Notes: a model not told the origin generated them from the sequence alone. Numbered from the stretch's first letter, positions 38,394 through 50,331 are shown. The stretch is 64,000 bases of DNA from Gardnerella vaginalis (GCF_040427915.1 NZ_JBETXJ010000002.1:496001-560000), one strand, 5' to 3'. Program-made: numbers and translations.

Positions 38394-38518
38394 CATAAAA
38401 GTGGGGGCGGGAGAGAAGGGGATTGTTCCCGCCCCCATAGAGGAGGAGCTGGTTGGGGGACGCTCCACCCTCTTACTCGGAAATCCTGAGTTGGGGGAAG
38501 ATTTCCGAGAACTTACTC
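38394..38518 (-). ncRNA. 6C-type small RNA with its own terminator
   Basis: On the minus strand three hairpins follow one another. The first has a 10-bp perfect stem (38500-38509 with 38476-38485) and a loop containing TTCCCCCAACTC. The second has a bulged stem of 5+5 bp (38439-38473) and a loop GTCCCCCAACCA. The third is an 11-bp GC stem (38427-38437 with 38402-38412) followed by CTTTTA, an intrinsic terminator. Two adjacent stem-loops with C-runs in the loops are the defining feature of the actinobacterial 6C RNA family; here the runs are five C. The 5' end is estimated. It lies upstream of the RpfB-like gene on the same strand. Function in this organism is unknown. Confidence 0.72.
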
Positions 38519-38730
38519 AAGCAAAGTCTACAATGCAAATCTTTTGTAAGTTTTTATTTTATATTTTATGATGAATACAAGTCTTACTTTTTATAAATTA
38601 TCATACGACAAATCTATAAACTTATTTGCTTTAATTCTAACCCTTTAACGCAAATTTTACTAAAATTGCCAAAGGCCTTCAACTTAACACTATCAACAAT
38701 TATATTTCAACAAGTAGAAGAATAAAACAG

Positions 38731-38804
38731 AGCCTCCTGCCGGGATCGAACCGGCGACCTGCCGCTTACAAGGCGGCCGCTCTGGCCATCTGAGCTAAGG
38801 AGGC
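38731..38804 (-). tRNA. tRNA-Thr (anticodon TGT)
   Basis: Full cloverleaf on the minus strand: 7-bp acceptor stem GCCTCCT/AGGAGGC, D arm, anticodon loop CTTGTAA with TGT anticodon on a GC-rich stem, T arm with GGTTCGATCC. The CCA end is not encoded. It stands alone between the 6C-type RNA and the DsbA-like gene. The flanks 38519-38730 and 38805-38910 are A/T-rich with no other feature seen. Confidence 0.96.
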
Positions 38805-38910
38805 GCGTTCCTGCGTGCAATAACTAGCGTGCGCGCAAAACATTGATTAGTGTACCAGCACCCAATGCCAAAATGCAACTTGTTCGCGCTGAAACGCTAA
38901 TCAACAAGAA

Positions 38911-39852
38911 CTAGTCAATAGGATTTGGCTGATCTTTGTCAGTTATTTTTGGCATAACGCCAGAAACGCCAACCTTAGACTTGTCTAATCCAATAGACTT
39001 AAGAATAGCATCCGGTGTACTGAGATTCTTCTTACCAACCACAACCATATCAAGCAGTTTTCCGTTGATAGTAGTTGTTGGAGTGGTCATAGCGCCCTTA
39101 TTTTGTCCGCTAACATTCCACAAAGCTTTACGATTTGGAGTATCGGAATTAATAGCATCTTGCCAAGCGAGATAATTCCTATCAAACGCTTTACTTGCTA
39201 CCTCTTTGCTAACTCCAGCCTTAATTGCCTGTTCAATAAGCTTTTCATTGCTTACAGGCTTGTAATCATCTCCTTCTTCTGGCTGGAAATCTTCAGCAAA
39301 AATGTTGTTAATAAATTGAAGTAAATGCAAAGGATTGTCGTCGTTAGACGAAATGTATGCGATTGCGCCAGTTACACGTGTTGAATAGTGGTCGCTAGAA
39401 ATTCGATCTAAGAATGACATTGGGTGAATTTCAAGATTAATCTGACCAGCCTTCATCATGGCAATAAGCATTTGATCCGATTCGCGATTAAAATTACCGC
39501 ACCCAGGGCATAGTGGATCGGCATAAACTGCAATGGTTGGAGCATTCTCAACTGTTGTTCCATATCCGTTTTTGCTGATTAAAATTCCGCCCTCGTTGTT
39601 AGCGTACTTAGGCTTTTGGTCACCTGTAAGATTTTTAACCGCTTTCTTTGCTTGTTGAGCTTGCTCAATTTTCTTTTGATTTTCCATATTGCTTGCGTTA
39701 AGAGCCGTAATGCCAATTGCAGCAATCATGCCAATTAAAATAACCACAACAACGATTCCAACAATAGTTTGCTGGCGTAACTCTTTAGCCTTTTTATCTT
39801 TAAGATCTTTACCATTGTGATTCTGCATGCTGTTTTGATTAATATCTGGCAT
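38911..39852 (-). CDS. DsbA-like thiol-disulfide protein, membrane-anchored
   Basis: A 313-aa protein: basic cytoplasmic N-terminus, one transmembrane helix (about 30-50), then an extracytoplasmic thioredoxin-fold domain of the DsbA/thioredoxin_4 type with redox motif C-P-G-C (Cys115, Cys118) and the cis-Pro region T-T-P-T-T-T-I-N-G. It probably oxidises or isomerises disulfides in exported proteins, as in other actinobacteria. The frame is open to 39924, but AAAGGA lies 6 bases before the ATG at 39852, which is preferred. No VKOR gene is adjacent. Confidence 0.87.
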   Translation of the reverse strand: MPDINQNSMQNHNGKDLKDKKAKELRQQTIVGIVVVVILIGMIAAIGITALNASNMENQKKIEQAQQAKKAVKNLTGDQKPKYANNEGGILISKNGYGTTVENAPTIAVYADPLCPGCGNFNRESDQMLIAMMKAGQINLEIHPMSFLDRISSDHYSTRVTGAIAYISSNDDNPLHLLQFINNIFAEDFQPEEGDDYKPVSNEKLIEQAIKAGVSKEVASKAFDRNYLAWQDAINSDTPNRKALWNVSGQNKGAMTTPTTTINGKLLDMVVVGKKNLSTPDAILKSIGLDKSKVGVSGVMPKITDKDQPNPID

Positions 39853-39951
39853 GTTATTCCTTTCTGCACAGGTTTCTGTACAAGCAAATTTGGTGATGTT
39901 CTCGTGGAATAAAAATATCTGCAAAATAGTCTAGTTGACGGTATCAACTGT

Positions 39952-41688
39952 CTATATTTCTTGCTCGTTTGAGATTTTTCCCGCTCCGAGAATTGCTCCT
40001 GCTCCGATTCTGAAAATCTTAGTTTTCCCTAAAATAAAAGCAATAATCCATCCTGCTATAAAACCAATAAGATATCCAATTGATGTTTGAGAGAAAACAT
40101 CTGGAGAGTAAGTTGGAAATTGTATGGTAATAAACCATATTTTGAATTTAATTAATTGTGGAGTCGCATGAATCATAAGTGGGTAGATATATGCGCCAAT
40201 AACACCTGTAATTATCATTGTGACTAATCTAGGAATCGTGTAAATAGACGCTCGTACAAAATGCCAAGGTATACTACCGATTCTTATCAACCAATCTTTC
40301 CCACCAGTCGAATCGTTTGCGGATTGTCTGCGTAATTGTGCGCAAACATTGTATCCTATTGTGGCTGTAACAAGCATAAGAATAATGTTTGCAGATAGTG
40401 CGTCAATAATAGAGAATACTGAAATAGATGAGGAAAGTATTGCAAATATTATTAAAGAAAATGTTCCGCGAAACATATATTTACTTGTTTTAGGATGTAT
40501 ATTACCCTGTTCAGAATTTTTCGCGTATTCTTGTTCATTCGCGTATTCTTGTTCATCTTGATAAACATTATTCTGTTCATCAACATCTTGTTGATCAAAA
40601 TTTTGTCTATCAACAATTTTTGTAGAGTCATCAGAATCTGTATTAAAACGTGTTGTATTAAAAAGTGTCGTATCAACAGGTGTTGTAAAATCACTGCTTT
40701 TAGGATCTTCAGCAACCCACAGTTTTCTAGGATTTTCTGGCATAATGCGAGTTTGTGTTAGCTGATTAGGTACAGTTAACCCATCAGACGTATGGTCAAA
40801 AGGGTAATTAGATTCCTGTAAAGCCATAGGATTTAATGCATCTTGGCAAATAGCTTGTTCAAGTTGTTCGGGAGTACAGCGTTCGCTTCTTTTAGGGCTT
40901 AATGCAGACTTAAATGCACGCATAGTATTTATAGGGAGTCCATTAAGATTAGCGTTTCCTGAAGCTGCCCTTTCCAAAACCGCCATTATTGGTTTTGTTC
41001 CAAAAACAGGCTTTCCTGTTGCGGCAAAAGCAAGAACTGCAGCGACGCTCCACCAATCTGTAATCTCGTCAGAATCTGATCCTTCAATGATTTCTGGAGC
41101 AATAAAACCAGGGGTGCCCATAACTAAACCAGTGCGTGTAACATGCGATTCGCCCTGACCCATAGATATACCAAAATCAACCAAAACTGGTCCTGTTGTA
41201 GAAATCATAACGTTTGTAGGCTTAATGTCTCTGTGTATTATTCCAGCGTTGTGAACCGCTTTTACTGCATCGATTAGCTTGTGAGCTAGTCGTTCTAAAT
41301 CGTCTGCTACATATGGACCGTTAATAGCTACATCTTCTTTAAGATTGTGACCATCAATTAGCTCTGTAACTATAAATGCTATGGAAGCGTCAAGTTCCAT
41401 ATCTACTATTGAGCACACGCCTTCGTGATGAATTTTTTGTAAAGCTAGAGCTTCTCGTCTAAGTCTAAGTCTTGCTTGTTCTTGAGGATTAGTGTTTTCT
41501 AATGAATCTAAATCTTCACTTTGATCTTCTAACATAGATGCGCGCAGAATTTTCATTGCGTAAAATTGGCCACCGTCATCGTGGACGCGCCAGACAGAGC
41601 CCATAGCTCCTCCGCCTAAGCGTTCAATTAGCGTGTATCCGCCAATGTTTTGGCCAGAACGCAAATCAAATATGCTCACATCTTCCAT
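39952..41688 (-). CDS. Membrane Ser/Thr protein kinase
   Basis: A 578-aa Hanks-type kinase with an intact catalytic domain at the N-terminus: glycine loop LGGGAMGSVW (24-33), Lys46 in AMK, HRDIKPTN (152-159), DFG (171-173) and a GTPGFIAPE activation segment. Acidic Gln/Asn/Glu-rich linker follows (about 310-400), then four to five hydrophobic helices to the C-terminus; no extracytoplasmic sensor domain is seen. The start codon lies inside a 16-bp perfect palindrome (41685-41700) and lacks a ribosome site; a CATAAT hexamer 5 bases before it suggests a leaderless mRNA. Target unknown. Confidence 0.87.
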   Translation of the reverse strand: MEDVSIFDLRSGQNIGGYTLIERLGGGAMGSVWRVHDDGGQFYAMKILRASMLEDQSEDLDSLENTNPQEQARLRLRREALALQKIHHEGVCSIVDMELDASIAFIVTELIDGHNLKEDVAINGPYVADDLERLAHKLIDAVKAVHNAGIIHRDIKPTNVMISTTGPVLVDFGISMGQGESHVTRTGLVMGTPGFIAPEIIEGSDSDEITDWWSVAAVLAFAATGKPVFGTKPIMAVLERAASGNANLNGLPINTMRAFKSALSPKRSERCTPEQLEQAICQDALNPMALQESNYPFDHTSDGLTVPNQLTQTRIMPENPRKLWVAEDPKSSDFTTPVDTTLFNTTRFNTDSDDSTKIVDRQNFDQQDVDEQNNVYQDEQEYANEQEYAKNSEQGNIHPKTSKYMFRGTFSLIIFAILSSSISVFSIIDALSANIILMLVTATIGYNVCAQLRRQSANDSTGGKDWLIRIGSIPWHFVRASIYTIPRLVTMIITGVIGAYIYPLMIHATPQLIKFKIWFITIQFPTYSPDVFSQTSIGYLIGFIAGWIIAFILGKTKIFRIGAGAILGAGKISNEQEI

Positions 41689-41700
41689 AATGCATTATGG
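41685..41700. repeat. 16-bp palindrome over the kinase start codon
   Basis: CCATAATGCATTATGG reads the same on both strands and covers the ATG at 41688. It could be an operator over a leaderless start or a chance palindrome. Confidence 0.6.
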
Positions 41701-41888
41701 TAATGGGAGAGTATGCCAATTATGCGTTCCAGAGGAAAATTTATACAAAATTTTATAAACAAATGTTTAGATATTTAACACATATTAATGCGTGTTTATT
41801 AAACATTGTTTATATGTGATTTATCTGTTCGACACGCCGAAATGCCAGAAAATACTGTAATTTTGCTGTTTTTACTAAATAAACATGA

Positions 41889-42041
41889 TATATTGGAGCA
41901 TGGCTCAACGAAGAGAACCTTCAATGAACCATGTAAGTAAATGTGGACGATTGACGCCGCCGATGTAGGACTTGGGGTCTTGAGTGCACACCCTTCACAA
42001 CGGATCGTTCGGCACGTACCTGCCGATGAAAGGAAAATATC
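41889..42041 (+). promoter_or_regulatory. Promoter and long structured leader of the sugar ABC ATPase gene
   Basis: An extended -10 element (TG at 41886-41887, TATATT at 41889-41894) is followed by about 140 bases of leader clearly richer in GC than the surrounding spacer. It contains inverted repeats, including CATGG/CCATG near its start and TCGGCA/TGCCGA (42009-42014 and 42021-42026) just before the AAAGGA ribosome site. The rest of the spacer, 41701-41885, shows nothing recognisable. Confidence 0.5.
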
Positions 42042-43169
42042 ATGGCAGAAGTTGTATTTGATCATGTCACCCGTATCTACCCAGGCAATGACAAGCCATC
42101 GGTTGATGATTTGAACATGACTATTAAGGATGGCGAGTTCCTTGTACTCGTTGGTCCATCTGGTTGCGGTAAGTCAACGACATTGAGAATGTTGGCTGGT
42201 TTGGAAGAGGTTAACAAAGGTCGCATTCTTATTGGTGGTCAAGATGTTACTACTATGCAGCCAAAAGATCGCGATATTGCAATGGTGTTCCAGAACTACG
42301 CATTGTATCCGCATATGACTGTTGCAGACAATATGGGCTTTGCTCTTAAGATTGCAGGCGTAAGTAAGGAAGAAATCCGCAAGCGTGTTGAAAAGGCTGC
42401 TGAGGTTTTGGATTTGACTGAGTACTTGGATCGTAAGCCTAAGGCACTTTCTGGTGGTCAGCGTCAGCGCGTGGCAATGGGTCGTGCAATTGTTCGTGAA
42501 CCAAAAGTCTTCCTCATGGATGAGCCTCTTTCCAACCTTGATGCAAAGCTTCGTGTACAGACTCGTACACAGATTGCAGCATTGCAGCGTCAGCTTGGCG
42601 TCACTACCCTTTACGTGACCCACGATCAGACTGAAGCTTTGACAATGGGTGACCGTATTGCTGTAATCAAGCTTGGTGTTTTGCAGCAGGTTGGTGCTCC
42701 TACCGAGCTTTATGATCGTCCAGCGAACGTGTTCGTTGCAGGCTTCATTGGTTCCCCATCTATGAACATCAACCAGCATCCAGTTGTTGACGGCAAGGCT
42801 CAGATTGGCGAAGATTCCATCACTCTTCCAGCAGAAGCTGTTGATAAGCTTACTGAAGAAGATAAGGGTCAGATTATTGTCGGCTTCCGTCCAGAAGATG
42901 CAAGCTTGGCAACTTCTGATGATCCAAATGCCTTCTCCTTGAAGGTTGTGAACGTGGAAGATCTTGGCTCTGACGGTTATATTTACGGCAACATCATCAC
43001 TGATGGCTCTCCAGAAGAGGCATCTACAATGATGAGCGACCAGAACAAGCTCACAACGATTCGCGTGAACCCACGTGCGCTTCCAAAGGTCGGTGACACT
43101 GTAAAGATCAAGATTGATCCATCCAAGATGCACCTGTTTGCACCTTCTACAGAGCTGCGTTTGAACTAA
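42042..43169 (+). CDS. Sugar ABC transporter ATPase, MsiK/UgpC/MalK family
   Basis: Cytoplasmic ATPase subunit (375 aa) of CUT1-type carbohydrate importers. Walker [10 protein letters not shown] (38-46), Q-loop FQNYALYPH, signature LSGGQRQR (136-143), Walker B LMDEP (158-162) and the H-loop in VTHDQTEA are intact; the C-terminal part has the regulatory OB-fold domain of MalK-type proteins. The coding sequence uses more C/G-ending codons than its neighbours, consistent with high expression. It is alone, without permeases, which is typical of a shared MsiK-type ATPase that energises several importers, possibly including the one at 50-54 kb. Confidence 0.92.
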   Translation: MAEVVFDHVTRIYPGNDKPSVDDLNMTIKDGEFLVLVGPSGCGKSTTLRMLAGLEEVNKGRILIGGQDVTTMQPKDRDIAMVFQNYALYPHMTVADNMGFALKIAGVSKEEIRKRVEKAAEVLDLTEYLDRKPKALSGGQRQRVAMGRAIVREPKVFLMDEPLSNLDAKLRVQTRTQIAALQRQLGVTTLYVTHDQTEALTMGDRIAVIKLGVLQQVGAPTELYDRPANVFVAGFIGSPSMNINQHPVVDGKAQIGEDSITLPAEAVDKLTEEDKGQIIVGFRPEDASLATSDDPNAFSLKVVNVEDLGSDGYIYGNIITDGSPEEASTMMSDQNKLTTIRVNPRALPKVGDTVKIKIDPSKMHLFAPSTELRLN

Positions 43170-43227
43170 TTGCTGTTTTCTTGGGTGCTTTGTTTAAAGT
43201 GCCCAAGATTTCTGTATAAGGGTATGG

Positions 43228-43254
43228 CGGGGTTCGCTACGCGAGCCCCGTTTT
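43228..43254 (+). terminator. Intrinsic terminator after the ABC ATPase gene
   Basis: A 10-bp GC-rich stem (43228-43237 and 43241-43250, one wobble) with a 3-base loop, followed by TTTT. Confidence 0.85.
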
Positions 43255-43347
43255 CGCATCGTTTGAATTATTTACGATTAGTTATAATTTGATTGCGATT
43301 TATTATTCGATTATTGGCGTTCGAACTTAACGGGTAGATTAAACTTT

Positions 43348-44763
43348 ATGGAATGGAACGATACTCCTTTATTGGATCCACGTGCTATGCAAGCAACATC
43401 AGTATCTGCGCAGGATGAAACTGTATCTTCTGCAGAGCCTCAAGCTTTGAAGATTACTGCTGCAAGCTCTAATCCTCAAATGTTTATGCTTCCGTGGGAG
43501 CTTCCATTATCTCAATGGCCTACAAATCTTTTTGTAAACTTGCCGCGCGGTATCTCTAGGCACGTTGTGCGATTTGTGCACGTAGGCGACGAAGTGTATG
43601 CAATGAAGGAAATTACTCGTCAAGTTGCTGAACGCGAATATGAGCTTTTAAGGCGTTTGCGCAAATTGGAGCTTCCAACTGTTACTCCTATAGCTGTTGT
43701 AGCTGGTAGAAAAGATAAGAACGGTGAACCGCTTGAGGCAATGCTGGTAACTCGTCATCTTAAATTCTCTCTTCCATATCGCGCTCTGTTTGCTCGTACA
43801 TTAAGACCTGATACTGCAGAGCGTTTGATTGATGCGCTTGCTGTGCTTATGGTTCGTCTGCATCTTTCGGGATTCTATTGGGGAGATGTTTCTCTTTCTA
43901 ACGTTCTATTTTTAAGAGACGCGGATGCTTTTACAGCATTTCTAGTTGATGCTGAAACAGGTGATTTGCATGGAAGCCTTACAGAAGGTCAGCGTGAATA
44001 CGATATTGATTTAGCTCGCACAAACATAATTGGCGAACTAATGGATTTAAGTTCTGGTCAACTTTTGCCTGGTGAGGTCGATGAGATTAGCATTGGAGAT
44101 AGGCTCGTTGACCGTTATCATTCTCTTTGGAGCACGCTTACAGATGTGGACAAATTTAGTCCAGACGAAATGTGGCGTATTGAAAGACGAGTCAATAGGC
44201 TTAATGAGCTTGGTTTTTATGTTGACGAGTTGGAAATGAAAACTTCTGTGGATGGGCGAAGAGTGTTGGTTCGTCCACGAGTTGTGGATGCTGGTTATGC
44301 TTCACGTAAGCTACTTCGTTTGACTGGTCTTGATGTTCAGGAGAACCAGGCTCGTAGGCTTCTTAATGATTTAGACGCTTATCGTACGTCTACGTGGCGC
44401 CAGGGTGAAGAGTTGGAGATTGTTGCTACTGATTGGATGCGTGAGGTGTTTGAGCCTACGGTACGCATGATTCCTGCTGAGTTTAGATCGCAAATCCAAC
44501 CTGCACAGTTCTTCCATGAAGTATTAGATCATCGTTGGTTTATGGCGGAACGCGTTGGGCATGATGTTTCTATGCAAGATGCTGTAACAAGCTATATTAA
44601 GAACGTTTTGCCGCAATATAAGATGGACAAGCGTGTTTTGGCCGCGATTAATGCAGATGCTGATTCTGGTGTGGTAGACGATGAATACACGTATTCTACT
44701 TCGTCTCCTATGACTCGCGATATTGATGAAGATGACCAAGACGCTAGCGTTTGGGCTAGTTGA
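43348..44763 (+). CDS. DUF4032 protein (kinase-like fold)
   Basis: A 471-aa cytoplasmic protein of the actinobacterial DUF4032 family. The N-terminal half has traits of an atypical kinase: a Lys in Y-A-M-K-E, then S-G-F-Y-W-G-D-V-S-L-S-N-V-L-F (about 170-184), which resembles the G-D-x-x-x-x-N catalytic loop of small-molecule kinases, and L-V-D-A-E-T as the metal-binding position. The DUF4032 region follows. Substrate unknown. There is no ribosome site; TAGATT lies 7 bases before the ATG (43335-43340), so the mRNA may be leaderless. Confidence 0.8.
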   Translation: MEWNDTPLLDPRAMQATSVSAQDETVSSAEPQALKITAASSNPQMFMLPWELPLSQWPTNLFVNLPRGISRHVVRFVHVGDEVYAMKEITRQVAEREYELLRRLRKLELPTVTPIAVVAGRKDKNGEPLEAMLVTRHLKFSLPYRALFARTLRPDTAERLIDALAVLMVRLHLSGFYWGDVSLSNVLFLRDADAFTAFLVDAETGDLHGSLTEGQREYDIDLARTNIIGELMDLSSGQLLPGEVDEISIGDRLVDRYHSLWSTLTDVDKFSPDEMWRIERRVNRLNELGFYVDELEMKTSVDGRRVLVRPRVVDAGYASRKLLRLTGLDVQENQARRLLNDLDAYRTSTWRQGEELEIVATDWMREVFEPTVRMIPAEFRSQIQPAQFFHEVLDHRWFMAERVGHDVSMQDAVTSYIKNVLPQYKMDKRVLAAINADADSGVVDDEYTYSTSSPMTRDIDEDDQDASVWAS

Positions 44764-44812
44764 ATTCACTCGTTAGTGCATATTTTTCTTTAGTTAGCAA
44801 AGAATATTTTGC

Positions 44813-44818
44813 TATAAT
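44813..44818 (+). promoter_or_regulatory. Candidate -10 element upstream of fucU
   Basis: Perfect TATAAT about 104 bases before the fucU start; the -35 at the right distance is poor (TTAGTT). Two palindromes lie downstream of it, in the leader. Confidence 0.5.
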
Positions 44819-44833
44819 TATGGAATTTTTTAT

Positions 44834-44851
44834 TAATATCGTGTGATATTA
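44834..44851. repeat. Palindrome in the fucU leader
   Basis: TAATATC-GTGT-GATATTA: perfect 7-bp arms, about 15 bases after the candidate -10. Possible operator. Confidence 0.5.
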
Positions 44852-44859
44852 TTCAACCT

Positions 44860-44886
44860 GTTAGTTGCCAATGATTGTCAACTAAC
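44860..44886. promoter_or_regulatory. 27-bp near-perfect palindrome upstream of fucU
   Basis: Arms of 13 bases around one central base with a single mismatch; outer halves GTTAGTTG and CAACTAAC, inner halves CAAT and ATTG. It ends 35 bases before the fucU start. Length and symmetry suit an operator for a dimeric regulator; a hairpin in the mRNA is an alternative. Confidence 0.6.
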
Positions 44887-44921
44887 GGAAATAGTTATTA
44901 TGTAAATCAAAGGAGATTTCT

Positions 44922-45368
44922 ATGTTAAAGGGCATTGATCCCATTATACCGCCAGAATTATTGAAAGTACTTTGCGAAATGGGACATGGAGATGTTTTGG
45001 TTTTGGCAGATGGAAATTTTCCAACCGAATCGGTAGGAAAAGATGCAATTGTTGTTCGTTGCGATGGACATGGTACTTCAGAATTGTTAAAAGCTATATT
45101 GAAGCTTATGCCTCTTGACCAGTACACATCTAAGCCAGTTACTCTTATGGAAGTTGTTCCAGGGGATCCTTGTGAAACCCCAATTTGGAACGACTATGAA
45201 GATATTATCTCTGGTTTTGATAAGCGCGGCGCTAATGCCATAGGAACCTTAGAGCGTTTTGCATTTTATGATGAAGCTAAGAATGCATATTGTGTGGTTG
45301 CTACTGGTGAACGCGCTCAATATGCGAATATTATGCTTCGAAAAGGTGTGGTTTTCGCTGGAGAATAA
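44922..45368 (+). CDS. fucU: L-fucose mutarotase (RbsD/FucU family)
   Basis: Small enzyme (148 aa) interconverting alpha and beta anomers of L-fucose or a similar sugar. The family N-terminus (L-K-G-I-D-P-I-I-P-P-E-L-L) and the catalytic-site M-G-H-G-D segment with His are clear, as is the C-terminal E-R-F-A-F-Y-D region specific for FucU rather than RbsD. AAAGGAG precedes the ATG. Its neighbour is a GH29 fucosidase, which would release the fucose. No fucose isomerase, kinase or dehydrogenase is in the window. Confidence 0.9.
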   Translation: MLKGIDPIIPPELLKVLCEMGHGDVLVLADGNFPTESVGKDAIVVRCDGHGTSELLKAILKLMPLDQYTSKPVTLMEVVPGDPCETPIWNDYEDIISGFDKRGANAIGTLERFAFYDEAKNAYCVVATGERAQYANIMLRKGVVFAGE

Positions 45369-45419
45369 ATAACTCTTAAACAAATAAACCCTACCAGAGA
45401 TTTTGGTTAGAGTATTTTT

Positions 45420-45476
45420 AACACTGCATCGTTGTAAATAAGATTTTTGTAATTTCTTATTTTGCGCTGCAGTGTT
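45420..45476 (+). terminator. Terminator after fucU
   Basis: Nested inverted repeat: outer 9-bp arms AACACTGCA (45420-45428) and TGCAGTGTT (45468-45476), inner AATAAGA/TCTTATT, followed by TTTT. It separates fucU from the fucosidase gene. Confidence 0.7.
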
Positions 45477-45504
45477 TTTAGTTTTGTATTGATAATGATT
45501 TAAC

Positions 45505-45533
45505 TGGCACACATCCTTGTTTTTTGTTAATAT
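45505..45533 (+). promoter_or_regulatory. Promoter of the fucosidase gene
   Basis: TGGCAC (45505-45510) and TAATAT (45528-45533) with 17 bases between them. The predicted transcription start falls on the palindrome at 45538-45551. Confidence 0.6.
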
Positions 45534-45537
45534 AGTA

Positions 45538-45551
45538 AACAATTAATTGTT
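45538..45551. promoter_or_regulatory. Operator-like palindrome at the fucosidase promoter
   Basis: Perfect 14-bp palindrome AACAATTAATTGTT placed 5 bases after the -10 element, over the predicted transcription start: a typical repressor position. Confidence 0.55.
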
Positions 45552-45591
45552 CGGTGTGAAGTTGCATTGATTACTAAAGCAGGGTGGCAGT

Positions 45592-47019
45592 ATGAATGAG
45601 GATTATCTCGCAAATGTAAGGCCTACAGCACGTCAAATTTCTTGGCAGAGTATGGAAATGTATGGTTTTATTCATTTTGGAATGAATACTATGACAGATC
45701 GTGAATGGGGGCTTGGCCATGAAGATCCGAAGCTATTCAATCCAGATAATTTAGATGTTGACCAGTGGCTTGATGCTTTACAATCGGCAGGTATGACTGG
45801 TGTGATTCTAACTTGCAAGCATCATGATGGTTTTTGCTTGTGGCCATCAAAGTACACCAAGCATACCATTGCGTACTCTCCATACAAAAATGGCAAAGGA
45901 GATATTGTGCGCGAAGTGAGTGAATCAGCTTGTCGACATAATATGAAATTTGGCGTATATCTTTCACCATGGGATCGTACCGAATCATCATACGGAACTG
46001 GCAAAATTTACAACGATTTTTATATTAATCAACTTGTTGAATTGCTAACGCACTATGGTCCTATTTTTTCCGTCTGGCTTGATGGTGCTTGCGGCGAGGG
46101 GGAGAATGGTAAAACACAAACTTATGACTGGCAACGAATCTATAGTACAATCCGTGCTTTGCAACCAGATGCTGTTATCAGTGTTTGCGGTCCAGATGTG
46201 CGTTGGTGCGGCAATGAAGCTGGTCATGCACGCTCTAACGAGTGGAGCGTATTGCCTACAGAATTACGTAGTGCTGAATTAACCTCTTCAAAATCACAAC
46301 AATCAGATGATGGTAAGTTCTCTCGCAAATTTGCGTCTACTGATGAAGATTTGGGGTCTCGTAAAGCGCTTGCAAACTACGAAGGCGATTTTGCTTGGTA
46401 TCCAGCAGAAGTTGATACCTCTATTCGCAAAGGTTGGTTCCATCACGATAATGAGGATAATAATGTTCGCAGTTCTGATGAATTATTTGATATATGGTGT
46501 CAATCTGTAGGGGGTAACTCAACACTTTTGTTGAATGTGCCGCCAACGCGTCATGGTTTATTAGCAGATTCTGATGTTAAGATTTTAAAAGAATTGGGCG
46601 ATAAAATTCGTAAATTCCATGAGCGTGAATTACGAGATCCTGAAGCATTATCAATACAAGTTTTAAGTACTAATGCATATGAGGGAAATCCAAAGTACTT
46701 GATTGACAGAAAACAGGGTACGGCATTGTCATCTTCTAAGCCGATTGATTTTCGTATGGTATTTACTGAGCCTACTGATATTGATGGCTTAGTTATTGAA
46801 GAAGATATTAGTAAAGGACAACATGTTGAAACAGCTGAAATTCACATTGTTGATGAAAGTGGAGTAAATCATCATGTTTCAGATGTTCATGCCATAGGAT
46901 ATCGCAAAATTCTACGTTTTGACACGATTCGTGCAGTATCGTTAACTGTGAAAATAACTAGTATTCGTCAATATGTAGCTCTTCAATCATGCTATCCACT
47001 AGTTGCACAAGACGAGTAG
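45592..47019 (+). CDS. Alpha-L-fucosidase, GH29
   Basis: Glycosidase (475 aa) that removes terminal alpha-linked fucose. The N-terminal (beta/alpha)8 domain shows the family F-I-H-F-G-M-N-T segment (26-33), C-K-H-H-D-G-F (75-81) and the nucleophile Asp164 in VWLDGACGEG. The last 120 residues form a beta-sandwich-like domain. There is no signal peptide or anchor, so it acts in the cytoplasm on imported oligosaccharides. Compactness and motif detail suggest the GH29-B group (alpha-1,3/1,4-specific), but this is only an inference. GGTGG precedes the ATG. Confidence 0.9.
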   Translation: MNEDYLANVRPTARQISWQSMEMYGFIHFGMNTMTDREWGLGHEDPKLFNPDNLDVDQWLDALQSAGMTGVILTCKHHDGFCLWPSKYTKHTIAYSPYKNGKGDIVREVSESACRHNMKFGVYLSPWDRTESSYGTGKIYNDFYINQLVELLTHYGPIFSVWLDGACGEGENGKTQTYDWQRIYSTIRALQPDAVISVCGPDVRWCGNEAGHARSNEWSVLPTELRSAELTSSKSQQSDDGKFSRKFASTDEDLGSRKALANYEGDFAWYPAEVDTSIRKGWFHHDNEDNNVRSSDELFDIWCQSVGGNSTLLLNVPPTRHGLLADSDVKILKELGDKIRKFHERELRDPEALSIQVLSTNAYEGNPKYLIDRKQGTALSSSKPIDFRMVFTEPTDIDGLVIEEDISKGQHVETAEIHIVDESGVNHHVSDVHAIGYRKILRFDTIRAVSLTVKITSIRQYVALQSCYPLVAQDE

Positions 47020-47062
47020 TAGAAAACAAAACTCTGATATAAATTTATTTCACTAGTAATAA

Positions 47063-47108
47063 AATACCGCTGACATAGAAACTTTTTTGTAACTATATCA
47101 GCGGTATT
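47063..47108. terminator. Terminator between fucosidase and beta-galactosidase genes
   Basis: Perfect 11-bp arms AATACCGCTGA (47063-47073) and TCAGCGGTATT (47098-47108) with a T6-containing loop, between converging genes. Confidence 0.75.
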
Positions 47109-47125
47109 GGCTATAGGAGGGAGGG

Positions 47126-50296
<3,171 letters not shown>

Positions 50297-50331
50297 TTAG
50301 TAAAAGTTAAGAATACGTATAGATTAATTAT

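Noticed and set aside
38268..38571. Two overlapping open frames of 64-66 codons on opposite strands near the 6C-type RNA
   Set aside because: They cover the hairpins of the RNA, have no family resemblance and no good ribosome site; the RNA explains the sequence better.
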